In this document: one piece after another, positions 18,623 to 27,171 of the stretch
How positions within the stretch are numbered: the stretch's first letter is position 1
Layout: every line of letters begins with the position of its first letter
Source of the DNA: Flavivirga rizhaonensis
Lineage (GTDB): Bacteria; Bacteroidota; Bacteroidia; Flavobacteriales; Flavobacteriaceae
Assembly (NCBI RefSeq): GCF_004791695.1
Contig: NZ_SRSO01000025.1
Span: 1-64,000, forward strand
Reading direction: 5' to 3'
Length of the DNA stretch: 64,000 nt
Translations under genes and position numbers: made by a program
Notes under the pieces: generated by a model
What the model was told of the DNA's origin: nothing
What the model saw: only the letters and a program-made list of their open reading frames with translations
Databases searched by the model: none

Positions 18623-19073
18623 AGGTTTACGTTTTATTTATTATTTACTTTTCTTTGCGCGTCCAAAGAAAAGTAACAAAAGAAAAGACGCCCCTTCGAT
18701 AGGAATTTCTTCTCTTAGCTTACGCTTGAGAAGAACCAAGCACAAAACTTCGACGTCGCGCCAATGCGACATCCTATACTACGCTCCTGGCTTTTGAAGC
18801 TTTTGTACTTTATTCTTACGAAGGGTCGGGGATTGCCTGATGGTCATTTCTTAACGAGCAGCTTAAACCCTTTTTTTAATCTTATAATCATCTATTTAGG
18901 TGAGAACGACCTGTTCAAAAGGTGTTAACATTTTCGGTATACTTAGCTATCGATAAGGCAAGTTTACGAGAATGACAATTTCAACGGAAATCCTGCTTTT
19001 GCCAGTTTACCAAGTCATAGGCATGGCAGGCTGACCCGAGGCTCTGCGGGGAGTTCTTTTCGATTAAAACATC
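18623..19073. repeat. Repeat-rich, higher-G+C intergenic tract
   Basis: No gene is supported. TTACTTTTCTTTG (18645-18657) and CAAAGAAAAGTAA (18664-18676) form a 13-bp perfect stem with a 6-nt loop. This is a palindrome seen in dispersed repeats of many bacteria. It is followed by smaller inverted repeats (CTTCTC...GAGAAG; GTCGC...GCGAC near 18755) and by CCCGAGGCTCTGCGGGGAG near 19035. The second copy of the 19-base dispersed repeat lies at 18902-18920. An open frame at 18609-18797 (plus) falls wholly inside this tract and is not convincing. It looks like several repeat elements joined together. Confidence 0.55.
18893..18923 (+). repeat. Dispersed intergenic repeat, copy 2
   Basis: The core GAGAACGACCTGTTCAAAA (18902-18920) is identical to 144-162, in the same orientation, with similar flanks. 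See copy 1 at the left end of the window. Confidence 0.6.
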
Positions 19074-20492
19074 TTAAGTCGAAGAATTTTTCTTAGAGTA
19101 TTTAACTAATAACTCCTTTAGTCTATCTGTTTCTATTGGTTTTGCCAAAAACTCATCAATTCCTGCTGATTTTGCGTGATTAATGTCTTCTTCAAAAGCA
19201 CTTGCAGAAACAGCAATTATAGGTGTATTATTTTTAATATATTTTTCAGTCTCTTGAATAGCTTTAGTTGCCTGATAACCATCCATATCTGGCATATAAA
19301 TGTCCATAAAAACCATATCGAAATCTAAAATTTTATATAAATCTACAGCTTCAATACCGTTTTTTGCAAATGTACAATCGGCTCCTTGGCGCTCCAGTAA
19401 AAATTTAATTACTTTTTGATTCATCCGGTTATCTTCTGCAACTAAAACACTAAATTTATCTAAAAGGATTGGTTGTTGCTCGGTATTCTCTGTTTTTATA
19501 TTCAATGTCTTTTTTAACTGTAAGCTAAAGTAGAAAGTAGATCCTTCATTTTCTTTACTTTCTAATTTTAAATCACCACCCATTAATTTTACTAATTGAT
19601 GTGAAATGGAAAGTCCAATTCCCCCTCCTTTATAATACCGCATCATAGATGCATCATATGGGCTTGAAGCGTTATTGAAAATGCGTTTAATTTCTTCTTG
19701 CCTCATGCCTACACCCGTATCTTTAATATAAAACGTAACTATTTGATCTTCATCAATACTAACCGTTTGATCAACTATAATTGATATCTTACCAGAATTT
19801 GTAAATTTTATAGCATTATTAATCAGATTTATTAATACTTGCTGAATCCTAGCCGAATCTCCTAAAACAGAAAATGTGTCTTTTTCTTCATATAAAAACT
19901 TAAAATCGAATTCTAAACCTTTTTCCCATGCTTGATATTCAAAAACTTTAAAAAGATGAAATAAGTCCGATTTTAAATCTATCGCCAATAAATTTAATTG
20001 AAGGCTTTCTATTTTCACATCTGCATTATCAGTTACCATATTTACTAATTGCAATAGATGCTTTGAAGAATATTCTGCAATTTCAACCTGTGCTTTTTGG
20101 TCACTATCAAGATTTGTTTGCTTTAACATATTCAGCATCCCCAAAACAGTACTAAGAGGTGTTCGAACTTCATAACTCATGTTTGACAAATAGATTGATT
20201 TGTGTTCAATCATTCTATCAGATTCCTTCAAACTCGTTTTCAACTCATTAATTCGTAAATTCAAATTTGATTGCCTAGTATCATTTTTTAATTGATTCTT
20301 AAAAAAATACTGTAGTACAAAAACCTGAGCTATCGTTAAAAAAAATAAGAATAGCGCTATCGTTTCTAAATCAATTTTCTTTTCAAGAAATAAATAACCT
20401 CCTAACAAGATTGTGAGGATAGAAACAAAAATAAAGAAAGATAGTATCCTTCTTTTTTTTATAGATTTAAAAAACTGTGAGAAAAAGCTCAT
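19074..20492 (-). CDS. Hybrid sensor kinase-like protein with Tyr in place of the phospho-acceptor His
   Basis: A 472-residue inner-membrane protein. It has two membrane segments (about 15-36 and 43-63) with almost no periplasmic loop, a HisKA-type dimerisation region (about 95-165), a HATPase_c domain with NLINNAIKF, DTGVGM and GGGIGLSI (about 210-325), and a C-terminal receiver (about 347-463) with phospho-acceptor Asp397 in FMDIYMPDMDG and the lysine in FLAKPI. The H-box reads NMSYEVRTPL where NMSHEhRTPL is expected. Codon 107 is TAT, so the histidine is absent. The protein could bind ATP and be phosphorylated on its receiver, but should not autophosphorylate at the normal site. No dedicated response regulator gene is adjacent. 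Confidence 0.85.
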   Translation of the reverse strand: MSFFSQFFKSIKKRRILSFFIFVSILTILLGGYLFLEKKIDLETIALFLFFLTIAQVFVLQYFFKNQLKNDTRQSNLNLRINELKTSLKESDRMIEHKSIYLSNMSYEVRTPLSTVLGMLNMLKQTNLDSDQKAQVEIAEYSSKHLLQLVNMVTDNADVKIESLQLNLLAIDLKSDLFHLFKVFEYQAWEKGLEFDFKFLYEEKDTFSVLGDSARIQQVLINLINNAIKFTNSGKISIIVDQTVSIDEDQIVTFYIKDTGVGMRQEEIKRIFNNASSPYDASMMRYYKGGGIGLSISHQLVKLMGGDLKLESKENEGSTFYFSLQLKKTLNIKTENTEQQPILLDKFSVLVAEDNRMNQKVIKFLLERQGADCTFAKNGIEAVDLYKILDFDMVFMDIYMPDMDGYQATKAIQETEKYIKNNTPIIAVSASAFEEDINHAKSAGIDEFLAKPIETDRLKELLVKYSKKNSST

Positions 20493-20857
20493 TTATTAGT
20501 AAGTTTCAACAAACTTATTCAAATTATATCAAACTTTATAATTCCTTTATTTTTATTTCTCTAAATTCTATACCTGATCTTCTGATTGTAGACTGATATT
20601 AATTCTCTTTATTAAAATACAAAAGTCAGTATTTTATATTTCAATAATATCTTTAATTATGACGCGTATAATGGGGACTACAGGTATTATCTACTTCCTA
20701 ATTAAACTTTTACATGTAGAGGAAATTCATCATTTTTTACAATAAAAACAATGAACATACAGTAATAAGAAAAAATATCCTTTTAGTCATCCGCATTTTA
20801 TGATTTTTTATCTAAGATGATATATCATAAAAAAGGTTTCGCAAAAAATAATAAAGC
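20493..20857. other. Intergenic region upstream of the hybrid kinase gene
   Basis: No gene is supported. On the minus strand TAAGTTTG (20510-20517) fits the TAnnTTTG -7 box, 18 bp before the kinase start. A 12-bp palindrome ATGATATATCAT lies at 20817-20828. A 28-codon plus-strand frame (20659-20745) has no recognisable product. Confidence 0.35.
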
Positions 20858-21718
20858 TTATAAATTTTTAGTATGAAAAGATACCAAACCTTCAATAGGT
20901 CTTCTTTCAAAATTACCGACAGTGAATCCCATCTCCTGGGCTACTTCTTTTATTTCATCTTGAGAAAAGTACGCTATAGATCCCGCAAAATGAACGGGTG
21001 CCGTTTTTAGTTCTTCCTTATATTGCATAATCATATTAGTAGCAAATAATCGTATGCCTTTCTTTATAAGGTTTATTGTATATTCTGAATCTTTATGTAA
21101 AAACATAAATTCAGCAAAGTTGGCTAAATATGCATTAGGGTTAGGCTGTTTATATAGATTATATTTAATATAATCGGACTCCATGTTAAATTTGCTACCA
21201 AAAGCAATTTTAACATCTTCTGGCATATGGTTAAAGTAATAATCTCTAATGAGTTGACGTCCATAATAATTACCTGAAGCATCATCCATAACAGAATATC
21301 CTAAAGAGGTAACACGTTGCTCTAGTTGCTCACCATCATAGTAACTACAATTGGATCCTGTTCCCAAAATGCAAACTACGGCAGCTTCCTTGTCGTGGTT
21401 AATTGTAGAATAAACCGCCGCCATAGTATCTTCATTAACTTCTATATGAGCATTAATAAATATACTTTGTAATACGCCTTTTAAAAGTTCAACAGGTTTT
21501 TCTGTACCACAACCAGCTCCGTAAAAGAAAATATGAGTGACATTATTCTTATGTTCTTTTAATAAACTATTTGATTTAATTATCTTTTTAAGTTTCTTCT
21601 CTTCCAAAATAGCAGGGTTGAGCCCTTTAGTGCGTATCTTTTCTAGTAATTGATTTCCATTACCGTCTACTGCTATCCAATCAGATTTTGTAGAACCACT
21701 ATCAACAATTAAAATCAT
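20858..21718 (-). CDS. BadF/BadG-type N-acetylglucosamine kinase-like ATPase
   Basis: A 286-residue ASKHA-fold kinase. The phosphate-1 motif is MILIVDSGSTKSDWIAVD, and the second glycine-rich motif is VCILGTGSNCSYYDG. It ends PIEGLVSFHTKNL, typical of the Bacteroidota members annotated as N-acetylglucosamine kinase. It may phosphorylate GlcNAc or a related amino sugar in the cytoplasm. It lies downstream of pfkA-gap on the same strand, but a strong terminator (21731-21781) separates them. The substrate is inferred from the family. Confidence 0.8.
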   Translation of the reverse strand: MILIVDSGSTKSDWIAVDGNGNQLLEKIRTKGLNPAILEEKKLKKIIKSNSLLKEHKNNVTHIFFYGAGCGTEKPVELLKGVLQSIFINAHIEVNEDTMAAVYSTINHDKEAAVVCILGTGSNCSYYDGEQLEQRVTSLGYSVMDDASGNYYGRQLIRDYYFNHMPEDVKIAFGSKFNMESDYIKYNLYKQPNPNAYLANFAEFMFLHKDSEYTINLIKKGIRLFATNMIMQYKEELKTAPVHFAGSIAYFSQDEIKEVAQEMGFTVGNFERRPIEGLVSFHTKNL

Positions 21719-21730
21719 AAGTTTTTAAAT

Positions 21731-21781
21731 AAAAAGAGTCCACAGAATCACCTTATTATTAATAAAGTGATTCTGTGGACT
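21731..21781 (-). terminator. Strong rho-independent terminator of pfkA-gap
   Basis: AGTCCACAGAATCAC (21737-21751) and GTGATTCTGTGGACT (21767-21781) form a perfect 15-bp stem with a 15-nt loop. On the minus strand it is followed by C and T5. It begins 12 bp after the gap stop and insulates the downstream sugar kinase gene. Confidence 0.85.
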
Positions 21782-21792
21782 AAATTAATAAT

Positions 21793-22794
21793 TTATATTG
21801 AACCAATATGCTGAGCTAAGTCAACTAATTTAGTTGAATAACCATACTCATTATCATACCAAGATACCAATTTAATAAAGTTATCATTTAATGCCATACT
21901 TGCGTTTGCATCGAATGTACTTGTTTTTGGTTCTGATACAAAATCTTGAGATACAACACCTTCTTCAGTATATCCTAAAATACCATTTAATTCATTTTCT
22001 GAAGCTTCTTTTAAAGCTGCCTTAACTTCATCAAAAGATGCTTTCTTTTCCAAACGACATGTTAAATCTACTACAGATACATCAACAGTCGGTACTCTAA
22101 AAGCCATACCTGTTAATTTTCCATTTAATTCTGGGATTACCTTTCCTACTGCTTTTGCAGCTCCTGTAGATGCTGGCACTATATTGTTTAAAGATGCTCT
22201 ACCTAATCTGTAATCTTTTCTTGAAGGTCCATCAACTGTAAATTGTGTTGCAGTAGCAGCATGAACTGTAGTCATTAAGCCTTCTGCGATACCAAATTTA
22301 TCGTTAATTACTTTTGCTAAAGGTGCTAAACAGTTAGTTGTACAAGATGCATTAGATACAATAGTATCATTTGCAGTAATTTCGTTATGGTTAACTCCCA
22401 TTACAAACATTGGAGCATCTGCAGATGGTGCAGAAATAGCTACTTTTTTAGCTCCGGCAGTAATGTGTTTTTGAGCACCTTCTAAAGTTGTGAAGATCCC
22501 TGTACAATCTAAAACAACTTCCGCCCCAACGGTATCCCATTTTAAATCTTCAGGGTTACGCTCTGCAGTAATTCTTATTTCTTTTCCGTTTACTACTAAG
22601 TTACCGTTATTAGTGTCTATAGTTCCATCAAACTGCCCGTGAACAGAATCGTATTTTAATAAATATGCTAAATGGTCAACATCTAGTAAATCGTTTATTC
22701 CAACTACTTCAATATCTGGTCTAGAAGCTGCTACTCTGAAAGCAATTCTTCCAATTCTTCCAAATCCGTTAATTCCTAATTTTAATTTTGACAT
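21793..22794 (-). CDS. gap: Glyceraldehyde-3-phosphate dehydrogenase (type I)
   Basis: The glycolytic enzyme that converts glyceraldehyde-3-phosphate to 1,3-bisphosphoglycerate with NAD. It has 333 residues, the family length. The Rossmann start is KLGINGFGRIGRIAF. The catalytic cysteine is in SNASCTTNCLAPL, with PSRKDYRLGRASLNNIVP and the C-terminal SWYDNEYGYSTKLVDL. It starts 17 bp after pfkA and is cotranscribed with it. It is followed at once by the strong terminator at 21731-21781. Confidence 0.97.
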   Translation of the reverse strand: MSKLKLGINGFGRIGRIAFRVAASRPDIEVVGINDLLDVDHLAYLLKYDSVHGQFDGTIDTNNGNLVVNGKEIRITAERNPEDLKWDTVGAEVVLDCTGIFTTLEGAQKHITAGAKKVAISAPSADAPMFVMGVNHNEITANDTIVSNASCTTNCLAPLAKVINDKFGIAEGLMTTVHAATATQFTVDGPSRKDYRLGRASLNNIVPASTGAAKAVGKVIPELNGKLTGMAFRVPTVDVSVVDLTCRLEKKASFDEVKAALKEASENELNGILGYTEEGVVSQDFVSEPKTSTFDANASMALNDNFIKLVSWYDNEYGYSTKLVDLAQHIGSI

Positions 22795-22811
22795 AATCTT
22801 ATTTATAAATG

Positions 22812-23798
22812 TTAAGTGCTCATAATGTCTGATACACGCAATAATTCTAAGTTAATTTTTGACTTTCCTTTTATGGCTTTTTCTAATGGTGTTAATTCTA
22901 CTTTATTATCTAATAACCCTACCATATAATTAGTTTCTCCTTCTAATAAAGACTCTACCGCCTTTACTCCCATTCTACTGGCTAAAACACGGTCGAAACA
23001 TGATGGTGCTCCTCCACGTTGCATATGACCTAAAACTGATACACGCACATCGTAACCTTCCATGTTTTCATCTACATAGTCTTTTAATTCGAATATGTTT
23101 TTACCAATTTTATCACCTTCTGCAACTATAACAATGCTTGAAGTCTTACCCGATTTTCTACTTTTATTCAGCGATTCTACTAATCTATCTAATCCTAAGT
23201 CTTCTTCTGGGATCAAGATTTCTTCAGCACCACCTGCTATACCTACGTTTAAAGCTATATGCCCTACATCGCGTCCCATCACTTCAATAAAGAATAGTCT
23301 GTTATGAGAACTCGCTGTATCACGAATCTTATCTATAGCATCGACTACTGTATTTAAAGCTGTATCGAATCCTAAAGTATGAGAAGTTCCATAAATATCA
23401 TTATCGATCGTACCAGGAATTCCCATTACTGGAAAACCAAATTCCTGATTAAAAATAAGAGCTCCTGTAAAAGAACCATCACCACCAACAACAACTAATC
23501 CATCAATGTGGGCATCAATTAATTGCTTGTATGCTATTTTTCGTCCTTCTTCTGTTCTAAATTCTTTTGATCGTGCAGATTTTAATATGGTTCCTCCTTT
23601 GTTTATAATCCCTCTTACGCTACGAGCATCCATAGCCTTAAAATCACCTTCAATCAAACCTTCGTAACCACGATAAACGCCTACACATTCCACCTCATGG
23701 TAAGCACATGTTCTAACTACTGAACGAATAGCTGCATTCATTCCTGGAGAATCTCCTCCGGAAGTCAAAACGGCTAGTTTTTTCATTGCTTTTCCCAT
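22812..23798 (-). CDS. pfkA: 6-phosphofructokinase (ATP-dependent)
   Basis: The committed step of glycolysis, fructose-6-phosphate to fructose-1,6-bisphosphate. All PfkA motifs are present: TSGGDSPGMNAAIR (ATP site), VVGGDGSFTGAL, the catalytic PGTIDNDI, and the substrate site EVMGRDVGHIAL. The start at 23798 (MGKAMKKLAV) gives 328 residues, the usual length. It is the first gene of a pfkA-gap pair. No plain TAnnTTTG box was found in the 170 bp upstream. Confidence 0.96.
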   Translation of the reverse strand: MGKAMKKLAVLTSGGDSPGMNAAIRSVVRTCAYHEVECVGVYRGYEGLIEGDFKAMDARSVRGIINKGGTILKSARSKEFRTEEGRKIAYKQLIDAHIDGLVVVGGDGSFTGALIFNQEFGFPVMGIPGTIDNDIYGTSHTLGFDTALNTVVDAIDKIRDTASSHNRLFFIEVMGRDVGHIALNVGIAGGAEEILIPEEDLGLDRLVESLNKSRKSGKTSSIVIVAEGDKIGKNIFELKDYVDENMEGYDVRVSVLGHMQRGGAPSCFDRVLASRMGVKAVESLLEGETNYMVGLLDNKVELTPLEKAIKGKSKINLELLRVSDIMST

Positions 23799-23970
23799 CA
23801 AAATTTATTATTTACAGGTAAAATTAGTAAACAAAATGCACATATCTATAAGCATTTATCTTATTTTAATTATAGTTGTTAAACTATAACGTTTTAGTTA
23901 ATAAAAAAATACTATTTGCTACTAAAACAGCTATAAATAAAGCAAAAAATGATGTTTTACTTTCTTTTCT

Positions 23971-24801
23971 TTACACTAAATAAATACCATCTGATTTTAT
24001 TTCAATCTGTCGTTGTTTATATAAAGTGCCAACGGCTTTTTTGAAATTTTTCTTACTCATTTGAAGTGTTTCCTTAATAACTTCCGGACTTGATTTATCT
24101 GTCAATTTTAAATAACCACTATTATCATGAAGTTCATTCAGAATGCGTTCTGCATTAGGCTCAATATTTCTATATCCTATTTGTCCTAAAGCAATATCTA
24201 ACTTATTTCCTGGACGGATTTTCTTAACTATACCTTTTAATTTATCTCCAACACTAAGGTCTGAAAAAATAGCATCTTTATAAATAAGTCCAGAATGTAT
24301 TTTATTTACTATAACATTCATTCCTATGTCTGATGGGTGAGATACTATTAAATCAACCTCATCAAATACCTTTACGGTTAATTCTTTATTATTTAAAAAC
24401 CGATTCGTTTTACTTGATGCCACCAACCTATCGGTTTTTTCATCTAAATAACAATGCACCAAATACCATCCACCTGGTTTCATTTTAAAGGCTTGTTCTT
24501 TAAACGGACAAAATAATTCTTTAACCAATCCCCAATCTAAAAAAGCTCCATAATCAGTTATCTGGTTACAACGTAATAAAGCAAAATCATCACGCTTAAT
24601 ATATGGCATGTCTGTGGTAGCGACAGGGCGCTCTTCATTATCCAAATACACAAATACCTCTAGCTTATCCCAAATTTTAAAAGCCTCTGGGACGTATCTA
24701 TTTGGTAATAAAACTTCATTATCATCATCATCAATTAAATACACTCCATGATCTGTTTCACGAAGTATTTCTAATGTATTTATCTGTCCTAAATGTATCA
24801 T
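23971..24801 (-). CDS. cvfB: CvfB-like S1 RNA-binding protein
   Basis: A 276-residue protein of the CvfB/YitL family. It has tandem S1-type OB folds (residues about 1-210), including YGAFLDWGLVKELFCPF and the second S1 segment at VGDKLKGIVKKIRPGNKLD. A C-terminal winged helix follows (about 215-276; MSKKNFKKAVGTLYKQ). Family members bind RNA; the cellular target here is unknown. The N-terminus MIHLGQINTLEI is conserved, so 24801 is the start. A TACCTTTG box sits 5 bp upstream of the ATG, which implies a leaderless or nearly leaderless mRNA. Confidence 0.88.
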   Translation of the reverse strand: MIHLGQINTLEILRETDHGVYLIDDDDNEVLLPNRYVPEAFKIWDKLEVFVYLDNEERPVATTDMPYIKRDDFALLRCNQITDYGAFLDWGLVKELFCPFKEQAFKMKPGGWYLVHCYLDEKTDRLVASSKTNRFLNNKELTVKVFDEVDLIVSHPSDIGMNVIVNKIHSGLIYKDAIFSDLSVGDKLKGIVKKIRPGNKLDIALGQIGYRNIEPNAERILNELHDNSGYLKLTDKSSPEVIKETLQMSKKNFKKAVGTLYKQRQIEIKSDGIYLV

Positions 24802-24805
24802 GTGG

Positions 24806-24813
24806 CAAAGGTA
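24806..24813 (-). promoter_or_regulatory. -7 box TACCTTTG upstream of cvfB
   Basis: On the minus strand TACCTTTG matches the TAnnTTTG consensus exactly. Its 3' end is 5 nt from the cvfB ATG, which would put transcription initiation at or very near the start codon. No TTG -33 element is evident at the usual distance. Confidence 0.4.
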
Positions 24814-24881
24814 ATGATATTAGACTGAGTATTTTTATTTGAATTTAAACGATTTCCAAATTAAGTATGTGCATATTATAC

Positions 24882-24910
24882 AAAAAAAACGCCACAACAA
24901 TTGTAACGTT
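24882..24910 (-). terminator. Rho-independent terminator of the DUF2853 gene
   Basis: On the minus strand AACGTTACAA pairs with TTGTGGCGTT (10 bp including two G-U pairs, 3-nt loop), followed by a run of eight T. It lies 26 bp beyond the stop at 24937. Confidence 0.8.
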
Positions 24911-24936
24911 TATGATATCAATATAAAATAGTTCCG

Positions 24937-25275
24937 CTAGTAAGCTGATTCTTTTTTAAAATGCTTTGTTAATAAATAATATACAACGACTCTATATTTA
25001 TTGCGATTAGATTGTCCATACTTATCCATTATAGTAGTAATGCCGATATCTAAATCGGTACTATCTTTTAATCCTAACTTCTTAATTAAAAAATTATTTT
25101 TTACTGTAGCAAGTTCTGACGAGTCAGAACCAGAAACTGTTGAAGAATCTGCATTGTATATTGATGGACCACAACCAATAGTTATTTTAGTTAGTAAATC
25201 CATATCTACATGAACCCCGAATTTGTCTTTTAAATCTGCAGCATACTTTACAATAAGCTCGTCTCTTTTACTCAT
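24937..25275 (-). CDS. DUF2853 family protein
   Basis: A 112-residue soluble, largely helical protein starting MSKRDELIVKYAADLKDKFG. It is recognised as the DUF2853 family, common in Bacteroidota and some Proteobacteria. Residues about 27-45 contain LTKITIGCGPSIYNAD, the best-conserved part. No enzymatic motif is visible. It is monocistronic with its own terminator. The function is unknown. Confidence 0.82.
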   Translation of the reverse strand: MSKRDELIVKYAADLKDKFGVHVDMDLLTKITIGCGPSIYNADSSTVSGSDSSELATVKNNFLIKKLGLKDSTDLDIGITTIMDKYGQSNRNKYRVVVYYLLTKHFKKESAY

Positions 25276-25349
25276 AATGATATATTTTGTGTGTTTTTAA
25301 AATACTGTATTCATAATTAAAGATAACTATTTTTAGACTCAAAGAATAA

Positions 25350-25368
25350 AATAATGTTACACATTATT
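25350..25368 (-). terminator. Hairpin at the end of the men operon
   Basis: AATAATGT (25350-25357) and ACATTATT (25361-25368) form an 8-bp perfect stem with a 3-nt loop directly after the menD stop. On the minus strand it is followed by TTATTC, a poor T-run, so it is a weak terminator at best. Confidence 0.4.
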
Positions 25369-27123
25369 CTAACCAATAAATTTAAAATAGTTTAAAAGTA
25401 CTTCGTCATTTAGGTTTTTTGGTGTAAAAATTTCTAATAATTTAGGTTGATCTCCTTCAGAATAAAATGAATTTAATGATGACTTTAATGACGCTTCATC
25501 CAAAACAGATTCATATTTAAAACCATACATATTACACAAATGTTCTGCAGTTAAGTGATGATTGGTTTCAAAATATGTGTCGAAATTTTCAGTGTTTTTA
25601 TGACCTGGAAGAATTCTAAAAATACCTCCTCCCTGATTATTAATAACAATAACTCTAAAATTACTAGGAATGTAATTATTCCACATGGCATTACTATCAT
25701 AAATAAAACTTAAATCGCCTGTTATTAAGGTAGTTTGTTTTTTATTTACTACAGCGCAACCAATGGCTGTGGATGTACATCCATCAATACCGCTAGTGCC
25801 TCGATTACAAAATACTTTTAATGTTTTATTCAAGTCAAATAATTGTGCATAGCGCACGGTGGAACTGTTTCCTAACTGCAAAATAGTATCATTAGGGATG
25901 TTGCTCAATATAACATCAAAAGCTTTTAAATCACTAAAGTCTATGCTGTTTAAATAGTCATCATGTTTAGCAAGTCTCGATGCCTCTAGGTGCTTCCAAT
26001 ACGAATTATAATCACTTTTTAATGATTGTGTTTGGGGTAAAAATTTAGAGAAGAAATAATTTGGTGTTGTCTTTACAAAATTATTTAAGCTAAAAAAAGT
26101 ATCGTTTGCTTTCTTTAAATCTATATGCCAGTGCTGCTGCGGTCTATATTTTCTTAAAAATGCCTTTACTTTTTTAGAAACAATCAGTCCACCAAATGTG
26201 AGTAAAATATCTGGTTGTAATTTTCTAAAATCTTCACTTTTTAATGGAGCTATTAGTTTATCTATACTTGGAAAAAATGTATCGTGATGTAAATTTGATG
26301 TTGTTTCAGTAAATACAATAACACTATCATCAGCCGCTAAATTATCTAACCAACGCTTTTCTATTTGATTAGGTTGATTCACTCCTACAAGGATCATTTT
26401 TTTAGAAGCAGCGTTCCAGTCTTTAATACAATCTCCTAGAACATTATCATCAATTTCTAATGGTTTGTCTACTGGATTAGTCGGCTTTGGTTTTATTGAT
26501 AATTCATTTACCATATCATATAATGGTTCATCAAACGGAACGTTAATATGCACAGGACCATTTTCAAGAAGTGCCCTATTTATGGTCGTATCTATCTCTT
26601 CTTCGTTATATTCCTGAATAGTTTTCTTTAATCCCAGTAAGGTTTCCACCTTATTCTCCATACTTTTAAAAATAGGCAGCTCCTCTACACTATCAGCACC
26701 TTCTTCTTTTAAATCGAGTTTTAAGTTTGATGCATACAGAACATGATTTTCAAACACATTTTTCTGATTAATAGTTTGCCCATCGCCAATACCAATTAAA
26801 TGTTTTGGTCTATCTGCCGACAATATAATTAAGGGAATATCACTGTAAAACGCTTCGGCAACTGCTGGGTAATAATTTAACAATGCACTTCCTGAAGTAC
26901 AAACAACCGCCGTTGGTTCTTGTAACTGTTGGGCTATTCCTAAAGCAAAAAAAGCGGCACAACGTTCATCTACAATACTATAACACTTAAAATAATCGTC
27001 ATTAGAAAAACCAATAGTTAATGGTGCATTTCTACTCCCTGGAGAGATAACTATATGCTTGACACCTTTCGCTTTACATAATTGTATAACGGTTTGGGCC
27101 AGTGGAATTTTTGGATAAATCAT
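25369..27123 (-). CDS. menD: 2-succinyl-5-enolpyruvyl-6-hydroxy-3-cyclohexene-1-carboxylate synthase
   Basis: A ThDP-dependent MenD of menaquinone synthesis. It joins isochorismate and 2-oxoglutarate to give SEPHCHC. N-terminal markers are VISPGSRNAPLTIGF and the conserved glutamate in the DERCAAFFALG region. The C-terminal ThDP-binding motif runs from LITGDLSFIYDSNAM to VINNQGGGIFRILPG. The ATG at 27123 starts MIYPKIPLAQTVIQL and is preferred over an upstream TTG. It is the third gene of menI-menF-menD, 48 bp after menF. Confidence 0.95.
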   Translation of the reverse strand: MIYPKIPLAQTVIQLCKAKGVKHIVISPGSRNAPLTIGFSNDDYFKCYSIVDERCAAFFALGIAQQLQEPTAVVCTSGSALLNYYPAVAEAFYSDIPLIILSADRPKHLIGIGDGQTINQKNVFENHVLYASNLKLDLKEEGADSVEELPIFKSMENKVETLLGLKKTIQEYNEEEIDTTINRALLENGPVHINVPFDEPLYDMVNELSIKPKPTNPVDKPLEIDDNVLGDCIKDWNAASKKMILVGVNQPNQIEKRWLDNLAADDSVIVFTETTSNLHHDTFFPSIDKLIAPLKSEDFRKLQPDILLTFGGLIVSKKVKAFLRKYRPQQHWHIDLKKANDTFFSLNNFVKTTPNYFFSKFLPQTQSLKSDYNSYWKHLEASRLAKHDDYLNSIDFSDLKAFDVILSNIPNDTILQLGNSSTVRYAQLFDLNKTLKVFCNRGTSGIDGCTSTAIGCAVVNKKQTTLITGDLSFIYDSNAMWNNYIPSNFRVIVINNQGGGIFRILPGHKNTENFDTYFETNHHLTAEHLCNMYGFKYESVLDEASLKSSLNSFYSEGDQPKLLEIFTPKNLNDEVLLNYFKFIG

Positions 27124-27171
27124 GCGGTAATAATCTAAGCGCAAAAATAAGAAATAGGTACAAATACCTAA

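Noticed and set aside
18609..18797. Plus-strand open frame of 62 codons after ridA
   Set aside because: It overlaps the ridA 3' end and runs through palindromic repeat sequence; composition is that of the repeats, not of a protein.
20659..20745. 28-codon plus-strand frame starting MTRIMGTTG
   Set aside because: It has no recognisable product, no promoter or partner gene, and a length easily reached by chance.
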